24,870 nucleotides of DNA from an uncultured Peptococcaceae bacterium (GCA_949739465.1 CATIYQ010000092.1:1-24870); one strand, 5' to 3'; positions 15,050 to 23,151 are shown, numbered from the stretch's first letter. Translations and numbers: made by a program. Notes: generated by a model from the letters alone, not told the origin.

Positions 15050-15632
15050 AGGATTATTGATTGTTGTCTCCGGACCTTCCGGGGTGGGAAAGGGCACTAT
15101 TTGCAATGCCTTGCGAGTCCAAGATAAAGAATTGGTCTATTCTGTATCTGCTACTACTCGACCGATGCGGGAAGGGGAAGCAGAGGGCGTAAACTACTTT
15201 TTCCTTAGCAAAGAAGATTTCTTGGCGAAGATAGAAGCCGGCGCCTTTTTAGAATGGGCAGAGGTCTACGGCAATTATTACGGTACGCCCAAATGGATTA
15301 TTGACACGCAATTGGCAGCCGGAAACAATGTGCTGTTGGAAATCGATATGCAAGGCGCGGTGCAAGTAAAGAAAGCCTATCCCGAAAGCGTGCTGGTGTT
15401 TATCCTACCTCCTTCTGAAGCAGAGCTTGCCAAACGGTTATCCGGGCGGGGAACGGACTCTGCGGAAGTTATCGCAAAAAGGCTTGCTTGTTGGCAAGCG
15501 GAAAAAGCCATGCTTAAATATTACGACTACGCTGTGATAAATGATGATATTACGCTGGCTGTGAAAAAAGTATCTTCTATTATTGCAGCGGAAGCCTGCA
15601 GTGTGAAAAGAATAGAAGAGGAAAAGGAGTGA
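15042..15632 (+). CDS. gmk: Guanylate kinase
   Basis: Phosphorylates GMP to GDP with ATP. The P-loop GPSGVGKGT follows the N-terminal MNKGLLIVVS directly. SATTRPMREGEAEGVNYFF is the GMP-binding segment and LLEIDMQGAVQVKK the Walker B-like region. With this start it has 196 residues, a typical length. I start at ATG 15042, overlapping the remA stop as ATGAATAA, which suggests translational coupling; the visible upstream SD (GGGGGAA) is weak and very close. An in-frame ATG at 15027 would add five residues (MRGKP) and cannot be excluded. rpoZ follows after 5 bases. Confidence 0.96.
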   Translation: MNKGLLIVVSGPSGVGKGTICNALRVQDKELVYSVSATTRPMREGEAEGVNYFFLSKEDFLAKIEAGAFLEWAEVYGNYYGTPKWIIDTQLAAGNNVLLEIDMQGAVQVKKAYPESVLVFILPPSEAELAKRLSGRGTDSAEVIAKRLACWQAEKAMLKYYDYAVINDDITLAVKKVSSIIAAEACSVKRIEEEKE

Positions 15633-15637
15633 TACCC

Positions 15638-15844
15638 TTGAACAAACCGTTATTGGATACGTTATTACCAAAGGTAGACGCCAAATATACTTTGATTACC
15701 ATTGCGGCAAAACGGGCAAGACAGATTACAGACGAACAGTCTGATGAATTAAAAGCCGGGAAAATTAATCCTGTATCGCTGGCTCTCCATGAAATTGCGG
15801 ATGGGGAGATTGTTTGGGAAAGAAGAGGGTCCGGTATTAAATAA
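15638..15844 (+). CDS. rpoZ: DNA-directed RNA polymerase omega subunit
   Basis: A 68-residue omega subunit, which binds beta' and helps assemble RNA polymerase. The sequence shows YTLITIAAKRARQI, the core helix of the omega/Rpb6 family, then PVSLALHEIADGEI. I choose TTG 15638 because AAGGAG (15624-15629) lies 8 bases upstream; the longer in-frame GTG 15629 overlaps that site and cannot use it. The gmk stop (15630-15632) lies between the ribosome site and this start, so the two are translationally close-coupled. The gmk-rpoZ-coaBC order is conserved in Firmicutes. Confidence 0.94.
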   Translation: MNKPLLDTLLPKVDAKYTLITIAAKRARQITDEQSDELKAGKINPVSLALHEIADGEIVWERRGSGIK

Positions 15845-15857
15845 GGAGTTCATTTCT

Positions 15858-17072
15858 ATGAAACTTGCAAAGAAAAAGATTACCGTCGGTATTACCGGCG
15901 GTATTGCTGCATATAAGGCGGCAGATTTGGTTAGTTGGCTGCACCAGCAGGGTGCTGACGTCCAGGTGATGATGACCAAAGGCGCCCAGGAATTTATCAG
16001 CCCTTTGCTGCTCCATGCTCTTTCGGGGCATGTGGTTATCATTGATATGTTTGCTAATGATGATAAACTGCATATTCCCCATATCTATGGTGTAGATGGT
16101 GCGGACCTTTTTATCATTGCACCTGCCACGGCTAATATTATGGCAAAGGCTGCTCATGGCATCGCTGATGAAGTAGTGTCGGCGTCCATTCTTGCCGCTA
16201 CTTGTCCTATTCTCTTTGTGCCTGCTATGAATTTTCATATGTATGAAAACATCGCTACCCAAGAGAACATGGAGATTTTACAGAGACGGGGCTATCATGT
16301 GCTGGAAGCAGAGGAAGGTAGAATGGCTTGCGGCACGGTGGGGAAGGGGCGTTTTCCCGAAGCTGCTGTGTTACAGGACGCCGTGATGAAAATCCTTTTT
16401 CCCAAACAAGACTTGGCAGGGAAAAAGGTGCTGATTACTGCCGGTCCTACCAGAGAGCAAATAGACCCGGTACGGTATCTTTCTAATTATTCCAGCGGTA
16501 AAATGGGCTATGCTTTAGCGGAGGCTGCCAGAGACAGGGGGGCTGATGTGACCTTAGTCAGTGGTCCTGTAAAATTGCTTGCGCCCGCAGGAATAACGGT
16601 GATACCTGTGGTGACAGCAGAAGAAATGTATCAGGCGACTCTCGCTTGCTATGGAGAAATGGATATTGTGATTGGCGCTGCGGCAGTGGCAGATTATCGA
16701 CCGGACCAGACTGCAAGCCAAAAAATCAAAAAACAAGGGGCGGCAAAAGACGGGATTCAGCTAAACTTAGTGGCAAATCCCGATATTTTGCAAGCGCTGG
16801 GCGCTGCAAAGAAACACCAATATTTGGTGGGCTTTGCGGCGGAGACGGAGAATCTCTTAGAAAACGCTGAGAAGAAACTAATAGCCAAGAAAGCAGATAT
16901 GATTATTGCCAATGACGTGTCCCAGCCCGGTGTGGGGTTTGAGGTCGATAACAATGCTGTGACTTTGGTAACCAAGGACGGGCATTATGTATTGCCTCAA
17001 ATGACGAAGCAAGCCTTGGCGGAAAAAATTTGGGATTATATTATGGTAGCGGCAGAGAAAAAGAATCAATAG
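15858..17072 (+). CDS. coaBC: Bifunctional phosphopantothenoylcysteine decarboxylase / phosphopantothenate-cysteine ligase
   Basis: Carries out two consecutive steps of coenzyme A synthesis. The CoaC half (about residues 1-180) is a flavoprotein decarboxylase with GITGGIAAYKA, the active-site His in HIPH (H75), PAMNFHMYEN (122-131) and the catalytic Cys in GRMACG (C158). The CoaB half begins at KKVLITAGPTREQIDPVRYLSNYSSGKMG and carries VGAAAVADYRP and KIKKQ, typical of CTP-using ligases. The start is ATG 15858 with AAGGAG 9 bases upstream; a longer in-frame ORF back to 15789 merely overlaps rpoZ. It is 404 residues, the usual size. Confidence 0.96.
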   Translation: MKLAKKKITVGITGGIAAYKAADLVSWLHQQGADVQVMMTKGAQEFISPLLLHALSGHVVIIDMFANDDKLHIPHIYGVDGADLFIIAPATANIMAKAAHGIADEVVSASILAATCPILFVPAMNFHMYENIATQENMEILQRRGYHVLEAEEGRMACGTVGKGRFPEAAVLQDAVMKILFPKQDLAGKKVLITAGPTREQIDPVRYLSNYSSGKMGYALAEAARDRGADVTLVSGPVKLLAPAGITVIPVVTAEEMYQATLACYGEMDIVIGAAAVADYRPDQTASQKIKKQGAAKDGIQLNLVANPDILQALGAAKKHQYLVGFAAETENLLENAEKKLIAKKADMIIANDVSQPGVGFEVDNNAVTLVTKDGHYVLPQMTKQALAEKIWDYIMVAAEKKNQ

Positions 17073-17111
17073 TATATTCATAAAGAGAAGCGGGAAAGAA
17101 AGGGTGATGAT

Positions 17112-18206
17112 ATGATGCAGGATGTATGTGTAGTAGATACCACGTATCATAAGGTAATGCGGGAGTTAGGCAAGGCGGGGTTGGATGGAATTCTTCTTTC
17201 CGATTTTGCCAATATTGGGTTTGTTTCCGGCTTTTTCACGGAGGATTCTTATATTCTTATTTCTGCCCAGGGGAAAGTGTTTATTACTGATAGCCGATAT
17301 AATGAAGTTATTGAGAAGAAATGTCCCGGTTGGGATGTGGTTTGTGTGTCGCCTCAAAAACATTTTGAGGAATTTGTGGCAGAGTTTTGCGCTCAATGGC
17401 AAATAAAAACATTAGGCTTTGAAGATGATAAAATGACCCAAGGCATTTTCGCCAAGCTGAGGTCGCAGTTGTCTGATGTCGCCATGAAGCCGGCAGGACA
17501 TATTGTCAAACAACTTCGTATGGTAAAACGTCCTTATGAGTTGGATTGTATTCGTCGGGCGGCAAGGGCGGCAGACGACGCATTCCTCTATGTATTAAAG
17601 CAAATGAAGCCCGGCGTGCGGGAATATGAAATTGCCGCAGAAATCGAATATCAACTGAAAAAGGCTGGTATGGACGGTTGCAGTTTTCCTTCTGTTGTAG
17701 CGGCAGGACCTCATTCTTCCCGTCCTCATGCTGTGCCTGGGGAATATAAAATGCAAAAGGGCGATTTTGTTACCATTGATATGGGAGCAAGATATCGAGG
17801 CTATTGCTCCGATATGACCAGAACGGTAGTAATTGGCGAAGCTGACGAAAAGCAAAAGGAAGTCTATGAGGTGGTGCTGGCGGCGCAAAAGAAAGCCGTC
17901 GCCGCTGTAAAGCCGGGGATTCGCTGTTGTGACTTGGACGCTGTCGCGCGGGATTACATTTCTTCCTTCGGTTATGGTGAAAACTTCCTCCATAGCCTGG
18001 GGCATGGCGTGGGATTGGATATTCATGAAATGCCTACTGTCAGCAAAAGTTGTGATATCGTCCTAGAACCGGGAATGGTTATTACCATCGAACCCGGCGT
18101 TTATCTTCCCGGTTGGGGCGGCGTGCGCATTGAGGATACGGTCATCGTCACCGAAGATGGCTGTGAGGTTATCACCAAAATCCCGAAATATTTAGTAAAC
18201 TTATAA
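17112..18206 (+). CDS. Xaa-Pro aminopeptidase-like M24 peptidase
   Basis: A 364-residue, two-domain member of the PepP/PepQ group. It has an N-terminal creatinase-like domain (residues 1-130) and a C-terminal pita-bread domain with all five metal ligands visible: the two Asp in VTIDMGARYRGYCSDMTRT, the His in HSLGHGVGLDIHE, and the two Glu in TIEPGVYLPG and VRIEDTVIV. PHAVPG and SFPSVVAAG are typical of short Firmicutes Xaa-Pro peptidases. It would release N-terminal residues before proline, or cleave Xaa-Pro dipeptides; which of the two cannot be told. In many Firmicutes efp follows; here a strong terminator follows instead. It starts 39 bases after coaBC, with GAAAGGG upstream, so it is probably the last gene of that run. 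Confidence 0.92.
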   Translation: MMQDVCVVDTTYHKVMRELGKAGLDGILLSDFANIGFVSGFFTEDSYILISAQGKVFITDSRYNEVIEKKCPGWDVVCVSPQKHFEEFVAEFCAQWQIKTLGFEDDKMTQGIFAKLRSQLSDVAMKPAGHIVKQLRMVKRPYELDCIRRAARAADDAFLYVLKQMKPGVREYEIAAEIEYQLKKAGMDGCSFPSVVAAGPHSSRPHAVPGEYKMQKGDFVTIDMGARYRGYCSDMTRTVVIGEADEKQKEVYEVVLAAQKKAVAAVKPGIRCCDLDAVARDYISSFGYGENFLHSLGHGVGLDIHEMPTVSKSCDIVLEPGMVITIEPGVYLPGWGGVRIEDTVIVTEDGCEVITKIPKYLVNL

Positions 18207-18210
18207 AAAG

Positions 18211-18247
18211 AAACCGAGTGGTAACAATGTTGCCGCTCGGTTTTTTT
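18211..18247 (+). terminator. Intrinsic terminator closing the yicC-to-peptidase run
   Basis: AAACCGAG T GGTAAC (18211-18225) pairs with GTTGCC G CTCGGTTT (18229-18243) around an AAT loop. The 15-bp stem has two G-T wobbles and runs into seven T (18241-18247). Confidence 0.93.
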
Positions 18248-18324
18248 CACTCTCTGGTATATTTCAGTATATTTTCCCTCTTCCTTACTCAAAATAAAAT
18301 GAGAAGAGAGAAAGGGTGGGGAAA

Positions 18325-20007
18325 ATGAAAAACAAGCGGATTTTTATCTGTTCCATGGTGTTTACCTTCGCTTTGTTTACTGTTATGGGGCAGCTGGCAA
18401 ATTTACAGTTGGCGCAGGGTGACGTCCTGACCTCTCGTGCCCAAGCCCAGCATATGAAGTGGATTTCATTGTATGGCGAGGAGCGGGGGGATATCTTAGA
18501 CTGTTACGGTCGGTCGCTCACAGGAGAGCAGCAGCCCTCTTTGGTCATTTTTCCCTCTCTTTGGGAAGGGGAAAATCAAGGATTGGCGTTGTCTTTTTTA
18601 TCCCAGCTTACAGCACTGGATAAAGAGGAGATTTTGGGAAAAATCCAATATAAGAGCGGTGCGCCCAAAGAACCTTTTGTGTTGAAAACAGGACTTTCTC
18701 AAGCAGAAGCCGAGTCTGTGATAAAGCACAATTTCCCCGGTGTATTTGCCCTGTCCCTCATAAATCGGTATCAAAAAAACGCCATTGCCGCCCATATCAT
18801 CGGTTTTGTGGGGGAGCCTAATGAAACGGAAGAAAACGCCTTTCTTGACAGGGGAGACGCCGTCCCTAAAAGTGTGGGAAAAGCAGGTATCGAGAAAATC
18901 TATGATGATGTGTTGCAAGGACGTCCTTCACCTCGTCTGGCAATTACCGTTGATGATAAGGGCAGACGTTTGGCGGGCATTAACTGGCAGATTGTGCCGA
19001 ACAAGGCAAAGGACGAAAGCGCCAATGTCCGCTTAACGATTAACCAGGATTATCAGCAAATCGTAGAAAAGGCGTTGGGCGGGCAAGATGGGGCGGCTGT
19101 AGTTCTTGATGTAGAAAACGGCGATATTTTAGCGGCGGCAAGCAGCCCCAAATATGATCCTAATATGGAAGACCCGCCTCTTTCTAATAACGCTTATGTC
19201 AATAAAGCCTTTAGCTATTATCCGCCTGCATCCGTCTTTAAGCTGGTGTTGGCGACAGCAGCTTTGGAGGAAGGGATAGAGACACCTACTGATTTTATTT
19301 GTCCCGGATATTATGATATGGCAGATGGCAGACGGGTAAAGTGTTGGTATGAAGAGGGGCATGGTAAAGAAGACTTGCAGGCTGCCATTATGAACTCCTG
19401 TAACCCTTATTTTGTCCATTTGGGAAGTCTTATTGGTGGTGAAAAAATCAAAGAATATGCAACAAGATTCGGCTTAACTGGGCAGGAAATCATCGGCTAT
19501 CCGTTAGCGGACGAGACCACTCTGGATTTTAATTCTCTGGTAGCGGGAGATGTGGCGAACGTCTCTATCGGTGAAAACGGTGTGCGGCTTTCTCCTGTGC
19601 TGGTGGCGCAGATGATGGCTGCTATTGCCAACGGCGGAAGAGGGATCACGCCTCGTATTGTACAATCCATAGAGGAGGCTGACGGCATGGTGTTGCAGAC
19701 CTTTCCCAGCCGGGAGGGAAACCAAATCATGTCTCCGGAGACGGCAAAGACACTACAGACGGCGTTAATCGCTACGGTGCAGCAGGGAACGGGTAAACGC
19801 ATCAGCGGCGTTGCAGGCGGTGCAGGGGGAAAAACGGGAACCAGCCAATATCAGGGCGTATGGTTTGCCGGTTTTAGTCCTGCTGCAAGTCCCAAGTGGG
19901 CAATTGCCGTTTATATTTCTCACGGTAGTGCAGGCGGCAAGGAGCCTGCTCTGGTTTACGCGCAAATCGTCAACGGTCTTTCTCAGCTGGAGGGACTGAA
20001 CTCCTAA
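18325..20007 (+). CDS. Class B penicillin-binding protein (peptidoglycan transpeptidase)
   Basis: 560 residues. A basic N-terminus and one membrane segment (about residues 5-25, IFICSMVFTFALFTVMGQL) anchor it. A PBP dimerisation region follows, starting at ERGDILDCYGRSL and including HIIGFVG and GKAGIEKIYDDVL. The penicillin-binding transpeptidase domain carries SVFK (S303, nucleophile; K306), SCN (358-360) and KTG (503-505), the three catalytic motifs in order. There is no glycosyltransferase domain and no PASTA repeat, so this is neither a class A enzyme nor a SpoVD-with-PASTA protein. It is short for PBP2/SpoVD. I choose ATG 18325 with AAGGGTG upstream; in-frame GTG 18316 overlaps that site. 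Placement immediately before sigK raises a sporulation or cell-shape role, which is inference. Confidence 0.9.
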   Translation: MKNKRIFICSMVFTFALFTVMGQLANLQLAQGDVLTSRAQAQHMKWISLYGEERGDILDCYGRSLTGEQQPSLVIFPSLWEGENQGLALSFLSQLTALDKEEILGKIQYKSGAPKEPFVLKTGLSQAEAESVIKHNFPGVFALSLINRYQKNAIAAHIIGFVGEPNETEENAFLDRGDAVPKSVGKAGIEKIYDDVLQGRPSPRLAITVDDKGRRLAGINWQIVPNKAKDESANVRLTINQDYQQIVEKALGGQDGAAVVLDVENGDILAAASSPKYDPNMEDPPLSNNAYVNKAFSYYPPASVFKLVLATAALEEGIETPTDFICPGYYDMADGRRVKCWYEEGHGKEDLQAAIMNSCNPYFVHLGSLIGGEKIKEYATRFGLTGQEIIGYPLADETTLDFNSLVAGDVANVSIGENGVRLSPVLVAQMMAAIANGGRGITPRIVQSIEEADGMVLQTFPSREGNQIMSPETAKTLQTALIATVQQGTGKRISGVAGGAGGKTGTSQYQGVWFAGFSPAASPKWAIAVYISHGSAGGKEPALVYAQIVNGLSQLEGLNS

Positions 20008-20100
20008 AATATTTTCATAAATTTTAAAGTTGTCAGCGGTACATTGCCGAGCGTCACTGCATAGGATAAAAACATCTGAGAGGAAAACCGGAGGTGTACC

Positions 20101-20844
20101 ATGGAAATATGCAGGGTAGGGCGGCTGACCCAGGTTGTTCATTGGCAGGATTTAATATGGTTTCGATTATGGCATGGCAAGAAAATAGCGGCGGGGTTTG
20201 GTCATTTTGTCGGATATCTTAGCAATCATATTTTCCCCAAACCCCTTACAGAGGTAGAAGAAAAGGACTGTTTAGTCAAATTTGCTGCCGGAGATGAAGA
20301 AGCGCGGAATATTTTAATTGAGCATAATTTGCGGTTGGTTGCCCACATCTGTAAGAAATTCGAAAGCACGGGATTGGATAAGGATGATTTGATTTCTATC
20401 GGCACCATTGGCTTAATTAAAGGGATTAACACTTTCCAGGCAGATAAAGGCACTCGCCTGGCTACATATGCGGCAAGATGTATTGAAAATGAAATTCTCA
20501 TGTACTTACGGGCAACGAAAAACAATCGTAACGACGTTTATCTCCAAGACCCTGTGGGGGTGGATAAGGAAGGGAATGAAGTGACGCTTCTGGATTTATT
20601 AGGCTCTGATGGTAATGAGATTATTGAGTCTCTGGAAGCCAGTGAAGAGCAAGCCTATCTTTTAGAGAAGCTATCTCTTCTCAGTCAGGAGGAACAATTC
20701 GTCCTTTTGTATCGCTATGGGCTGAAAAACCAAGAAAAACGTACCCAACGGGAAATCGCCAAAGAACTGGGTATCTCCCGTTCTTATGTTTCCAGAATCG
20801 AAAAAAGAGCCGTTCAGAAACTATTGAAAGTCATGGAGCGATAA
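20101..20844 (+). CDS. sigK: RNA polymerase sigma factor SigK (uninterrupted)
   Basis: A sigma-70-family factor of 247 residues with region 2 (LIEHNLRLVAHICKKFESTGLDKDDLISIGTIGLIKGINTF, then LATYAARCIENEILMYLRA) and region 4 (TQREIAKELGISRSYVSRIEKRAVQKL). These segments and KDVYLQDPVGVDKEGNEV-like text match SigK better than SigE. In sporulating Firmicutes SigK directs late mother-cell genes. The coding sequence is whole at the place where B. subtilis and some clostridia carry the skin element (just after CIENE). The N-terminus (about 45 residues before IFPKPLT) is longer and more basic than the B. subtilis pro-sequence; no alternative in-frame ATG, GTG or TTG is available, and GGAGGTG supports ATG 20101. 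yqeG follows 44 bases later. Whether the host sporulates cannot be read here. Confidence 0.88.
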   Translation: MEICRVGRLTQVVHWQDLIWFRLWHGKKIAAGFGHFVGYLSNHIFPKPLTEVEEKDCLVKFAAGDEEARNILIEHNLRLVAHICKKFESTGLDKDDLISIGTIGLIKGINTFQADKGTRLATYAARCIENEILMYLRATKNNRNDVYLQDPVGVDKEGNEVTLLDLLGSDGNEIIESLEASEEQAYLLEKLSLLSQEEQFVLLYRYGLKNQEKRTQREIAKELGISRSYVSRIEKRAVQKLLKVMER

Positions 20845-20888
20845 TGGTAAAATAGACTCATATGAGGAAAAGGAATTGAGACAGCCGT

Positions 20889-21383
20889 ATGGGTTTATTA
20901 GACATTGTCAGACCGAAAATGCAAGTAAATAGCCTAATGGAAATTCCTCTAGAGGAGCTGAGGGCGCAGGGTATCTGTTATCTGCTTTTTGATTTGGATA
21001 ACACCATTGTGCCTTATAACGACCCCAATATTCCCGACGAAATTATTGCGTGGTTTCAGCAAATAAAAGGAGCGGGCTTCTTCCCTTGTCTGGTTTCTAA
21101 TAACCATGGTCCTCGGGTAGAGGACGCTGCCGGTAAATTAGATATTCCTTTTATCTGTGACGCAAAAAAGCCTTGGGGAGACGGTTTCTTAAGGGCGGTG
21201 GCGTTATTGGGCGGCAGAAAGGAACAAACGGCGGTAGTGGGCGACCAGCTCCTCACCGATATGGTTGGGGGCAATAAAGATTGTTTCTTTACCATTTTGG
21301 TAGCGCCCATGAAAAGCAAGGAGTATTGGTTTACCACTCATTTCTCTCGTCGGGTAGAAAAAATCTTGAAAAAATTCCTTTAA
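20889..21383 (+). CDS. yqeG: YqeG-family HAD (type IIIA) phosphatase
   Basis: 164 residues of the HAD superfamily, subfamily IIIA. Motif I, LLFDLDNTIVPYND, supplies the catalytic Asp pair (DLD). Motif II is probably LVSNNHG, the Lys of motif III is in AKKPWGDG, and motif IV is VVGDQLLTDMVGGN. The start MGLLDIVRPKMQVNSLMEI is typical of YqeG. The substrate is unknown; family members are annotated only as phosphatases. It lies 44 bases after sigK in the same direction without a terminator between. Confidence 0.9.
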   Translation: MGLLDIVRPKMQVNSLMEIPLEELRAQGICYLLFDLDNTIVPYNDPNIPDEIIAWFQQIKGAGFFPCLVSNNHGPRVEDAAGKLDIPFICDAKKPWGDGFLRAVALLGGRKEQTAVVGDQLLTDMVGGNKDCFFTILVAPMKSKEYWFTTHFSRRVEKILKKFL

Positions 21384-21390
21384 GGAGAAA

Positions 21391-21519
21391 ATGGATAGCA
21401 TATTTGGGCGGAAGCTCAGTATATATAAGTTAGGCAAGATAAGTGGCGGCGTGTTGCCGCCCCTTTTTTTCTTGTCGAAAGTTTGTAGAATTTCTTGGCA
21501 GAAATACGAGAGAAAATAG
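21391..21519 (+). CDS. Possible 42-codon small ORF after yqeG (weak)
   Basis: An ATG at 21391 lies 3 bases after AAGGAG and 7 bases after the yqeG stop, and opens a 42-codon frame (MDSIFGRKLSIYKLGKISGG...) to TAG 21517. I recognise no family. The frame runs straight through the terminator hairpin at 21445-21470, and after that point the peptide is low-grade (PPLFFL). The SD is strong but its spacing is short. It may be a short leader peptide, the remains of a gene, or chance. Treat it as unproven. Confidence 0.25.
   Translation: MDSIFGRKLSIYKLGKISGGVLPPLFFLSKVCRISWQKYERK
21445..21470 (+). terminator. Intrinsic terminator between yqeG and aroK
   Basis: GGCGGC (21445-21450) pairs with GCCGCC (21456-21461) around GTGTT, followed by CC and seven T (21464-21470). 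It is GC-rich with a clear T-tract. It probably ends the PBP-sigK-yqeG unit. Confidence 0.85.
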
Positions 21520-21593
21520 AGTATACTATTGATTGCGAAAGAAATATTTTAGAAAATCTCAGAGAGTGAAGGGTAAAGTAGGTGGAGAGCAAT

Positions 21594-22109
21594 ATGAAAA
21601 ATATTATACTAATCGGTTTTATGGGGACAGGCAAAACAGCCGTGGCAAGAATGCTTGCCAAATCATTGGGGTATCCTTTTGTAGATACGGATGAACGAAT
21701 CGAGTATGCCACGGGACTAAAGCTCTCGGAGGTATGGAAAAAATATGGGGAGCGGCGGTTTCGCTCGGAAGAGGAATTGGTTTTTAAGAAGCTTGCAGGC
21801 AGCGAGAATCAAATCATTGCCGTAGGGGGCGGTGCAGATTTGAATGCAAATCTGTTTACTTATTTGGGAGAGGATAACTTTGTGGTGCTCTTAGAATCTA
21901 CTCCGGATATTATCTATCAGCGGCTCTCCCGAAAAAATACCCGCTCTATGCTGGGCAAGAAGGTAACGGCAGAAACGGTGGCAAATCTTCTGGCTGAGAA
22001 AACGCCTGTCTACGCTCAAAACGCCCATATGCGTGTGAATACGGCGGAACATACTCTGGAGGAGATTACCGAGCAGATTATCCAGGGATATAATCAGGCA
22101 AGCAAGTAA
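21594..22109 (+). CDS. aroK: Shikimate kinase
   Basis: Phosphorylates shikimate at the 3-hydroxyl with ATP, step five of the chorismate pathway. The Walker A GFMGTGKT is at residues 8-15. The shikimate-binding Asp is in DTDERIE (D31, D33), Arg is in RRFRSEE, and the glycine triplet is GGG 78-80. The lid region SRKNTRSML contains the conserved Arg. I start at ATG 21594 with GGTGGAG 6 bases upstream (171 residues); in-frame GTG 21582, with GAAGGG upstream, would add four residues (MESN) and is a possible alternative. It stands alone between two terminators, not in an aro cluster. A TATACT at 21522 is a weak promoter candidate. Confidence 0.95.
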   Translation: MKNIILIGFMGTGKTAVARMLAKSLGYPFVDTDERIEYATGLKLSEVWKKYGERRFRSEEELVFKKLAGSENQIIAVGGGADLNANLFTYLGEDNFVVLLESTPDIIYQRLSRKNTRSMLGKKVTAETVANLLAEKTPVYAQNAHMRVNTAEHTLEEITEQIIQGYNQASK

Positions 22110-22117
22110 ATACTTAG

Positions 22118-22157
22118 AAAAAGGACCACCTGCCTTATCCGGCAGGTGGTCCTTTTT
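22118..22157 (+). terminator. Intrinsic terminator after aroK
   Basis: A perfect 17-bp stem (22118-22134 with 22141-22157) has a TTATCC loop, with an A-run on the left arm and five T at the right. It is symmetrical enough to work in both directions. Confidence 0.95.
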
Positions 22158-22216
22158 CTATTCTGCTGACAGTAAGAGCAGTTGTGGCTAAGAGACTATA
22201 TAAATTTGAATTTTTG

Positions 22217-22225
22217 TGCTATACT
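22217..22225 (+). promoter_or_regulatory. Extended -10 promoter for rbgA-rnhB-yraN
   Basis: TGC precedes TATACT (22220-22225), an extended -10; no good -35 is present. A start near 22232 would leave too little leader for ATG 22238 but enough for ATG 22262, which helps decide the rbgA start. Confidence 0.6.
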
Positions 22226-22261
22226 ACAAGGTAAAGTATGAAGATTGATTGGAGTAAATCT

Positions 22262-23149
22262 ATGACAATACAGTGGTACCCCGGACATATGGCGAAAGCC
22301 AAACGGAATATGATAGCTGACCTGAACCTGGTGGATATGGTTATCGAAGTGGTGGACGCAAGAATCCCTTTGAGTAGTCGGAATCCTGATGTGGACATGA
22401 TTGTGAAGAAAAAACCGCGGCTGTTGGTTTTAAATAAAAAAGATTTGGCAGAAGAGAAAATCACCCAATATTGGCTGGACTATTACCAGAAACAAGGCTT
22501 TGGCGCGGTGGCAGTCAACGGCGCCCAAAAGCAAGGAATTCGGGACTTGCTGGCTGCCGCTCAAAAATGTGCTGAGCCTCTTTGGCAGGAAATGGAGCGA
22601 AAAGGCAGATTGCGCCGTCCCATTCGCTCTATGGTGGTAGGCTCGCCCAATACGGGGAAATCCACCATCATTAATGCTCTTGCACCCAAGTCAGTGGCAA
22701 AGACAGGCAATAAACCGGGGGTCACCAAAGGCACTCAGTGGATTAAAACCAAAAACAACATTGAGTTACTGGACACGCCGGGGGTGTTGTGGCCTAAGTT
22801 TACCGACGAACGGGTGGGCTTCCGTTTGGCGGTAACAGGCGCCATTAGCGAGCTGGTCTTTAATCAAGAAGACGTGGCAGGGGAACTAATCAACTGGTTG
22901 CTAGCGGAAAACCCCGAAGCGTTGGCGGAACGGTATAAAATCACTGATTTGGCAGACGTTCCCGAAACGGTGCTGGAACAAATTGCAGCAAAACGAGGTC
23001 TTTTAGGAGCAGGCGGTGTGGTGCGGACAGAACCTGCGGCGGTGCTATTGCTGGGAGAATTTCGCAACGGGAAAATCGGTCGTTTCTCTCTGGACAAGCC
23101 GGGAGACGAGAACCTTCTAAATCACTTGGAACAGCAGGAGCGGGAATAG
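22262..23149 (+). CDS. rbgA: Ribosome biogenesis GTPase RbgA (YlqF)
   Basis: A circularly permuted GTPase needed for late 50S maturation in B. subtilis. The permuted order is visible: G4 NKKD (residues 58-61) comes first, then G1 GSPNTGKS (127-134), then G3 DTPG (171-174). The N-terminus MTIQWYPGHMAKAKR is diagnostic of the family. The C-terminal RNA-binding part includes LAAKRGLLGAGGVV-like sequence. I start at ATG 22262 with GGAG 7 bases upstream, matching the family's N-terminus; ATG 22238 would add eight residues not seen in the family. It is 295 residues. rnhB starts 2 bases after the stop, as in many Firmicutes. Confidence 0.95.
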   Translation: MTIQWYPGHMAKAKRNMIADLNLVDMVIEVVDARIPLSSRNPDVDMIVKKKPRLLVLNKKDLAEEKITQYWLDYYQKQGFGAVAVNGAQKQGIRDLLAAAQKCAEPLWQEMERKGRLRRPIRSMVVGSPNTGKSTIINALAPKSVAKTGNKPGVTKGTQWIKTKNNIELLDTPGVLWPKFTDERVGFRLAVTGAISELVFNQEDVAGELINWLLAENPEALAERYKITDLADVPETVLEQIAAKRGLLGAGGVVRTEPAAVLLLGEFRNGKIGRFSLDKPGDENLLNHLEQQERE

Positions 23150-23151
23150 CC

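Noticed and set aside
15629..15637. GTG 15629 as the rpoZ start
   Set aside because: It overlaps AAGGAG, the ribosome site; TTG 15638 is at correct spacing and gives the expected MNKPLLD start.
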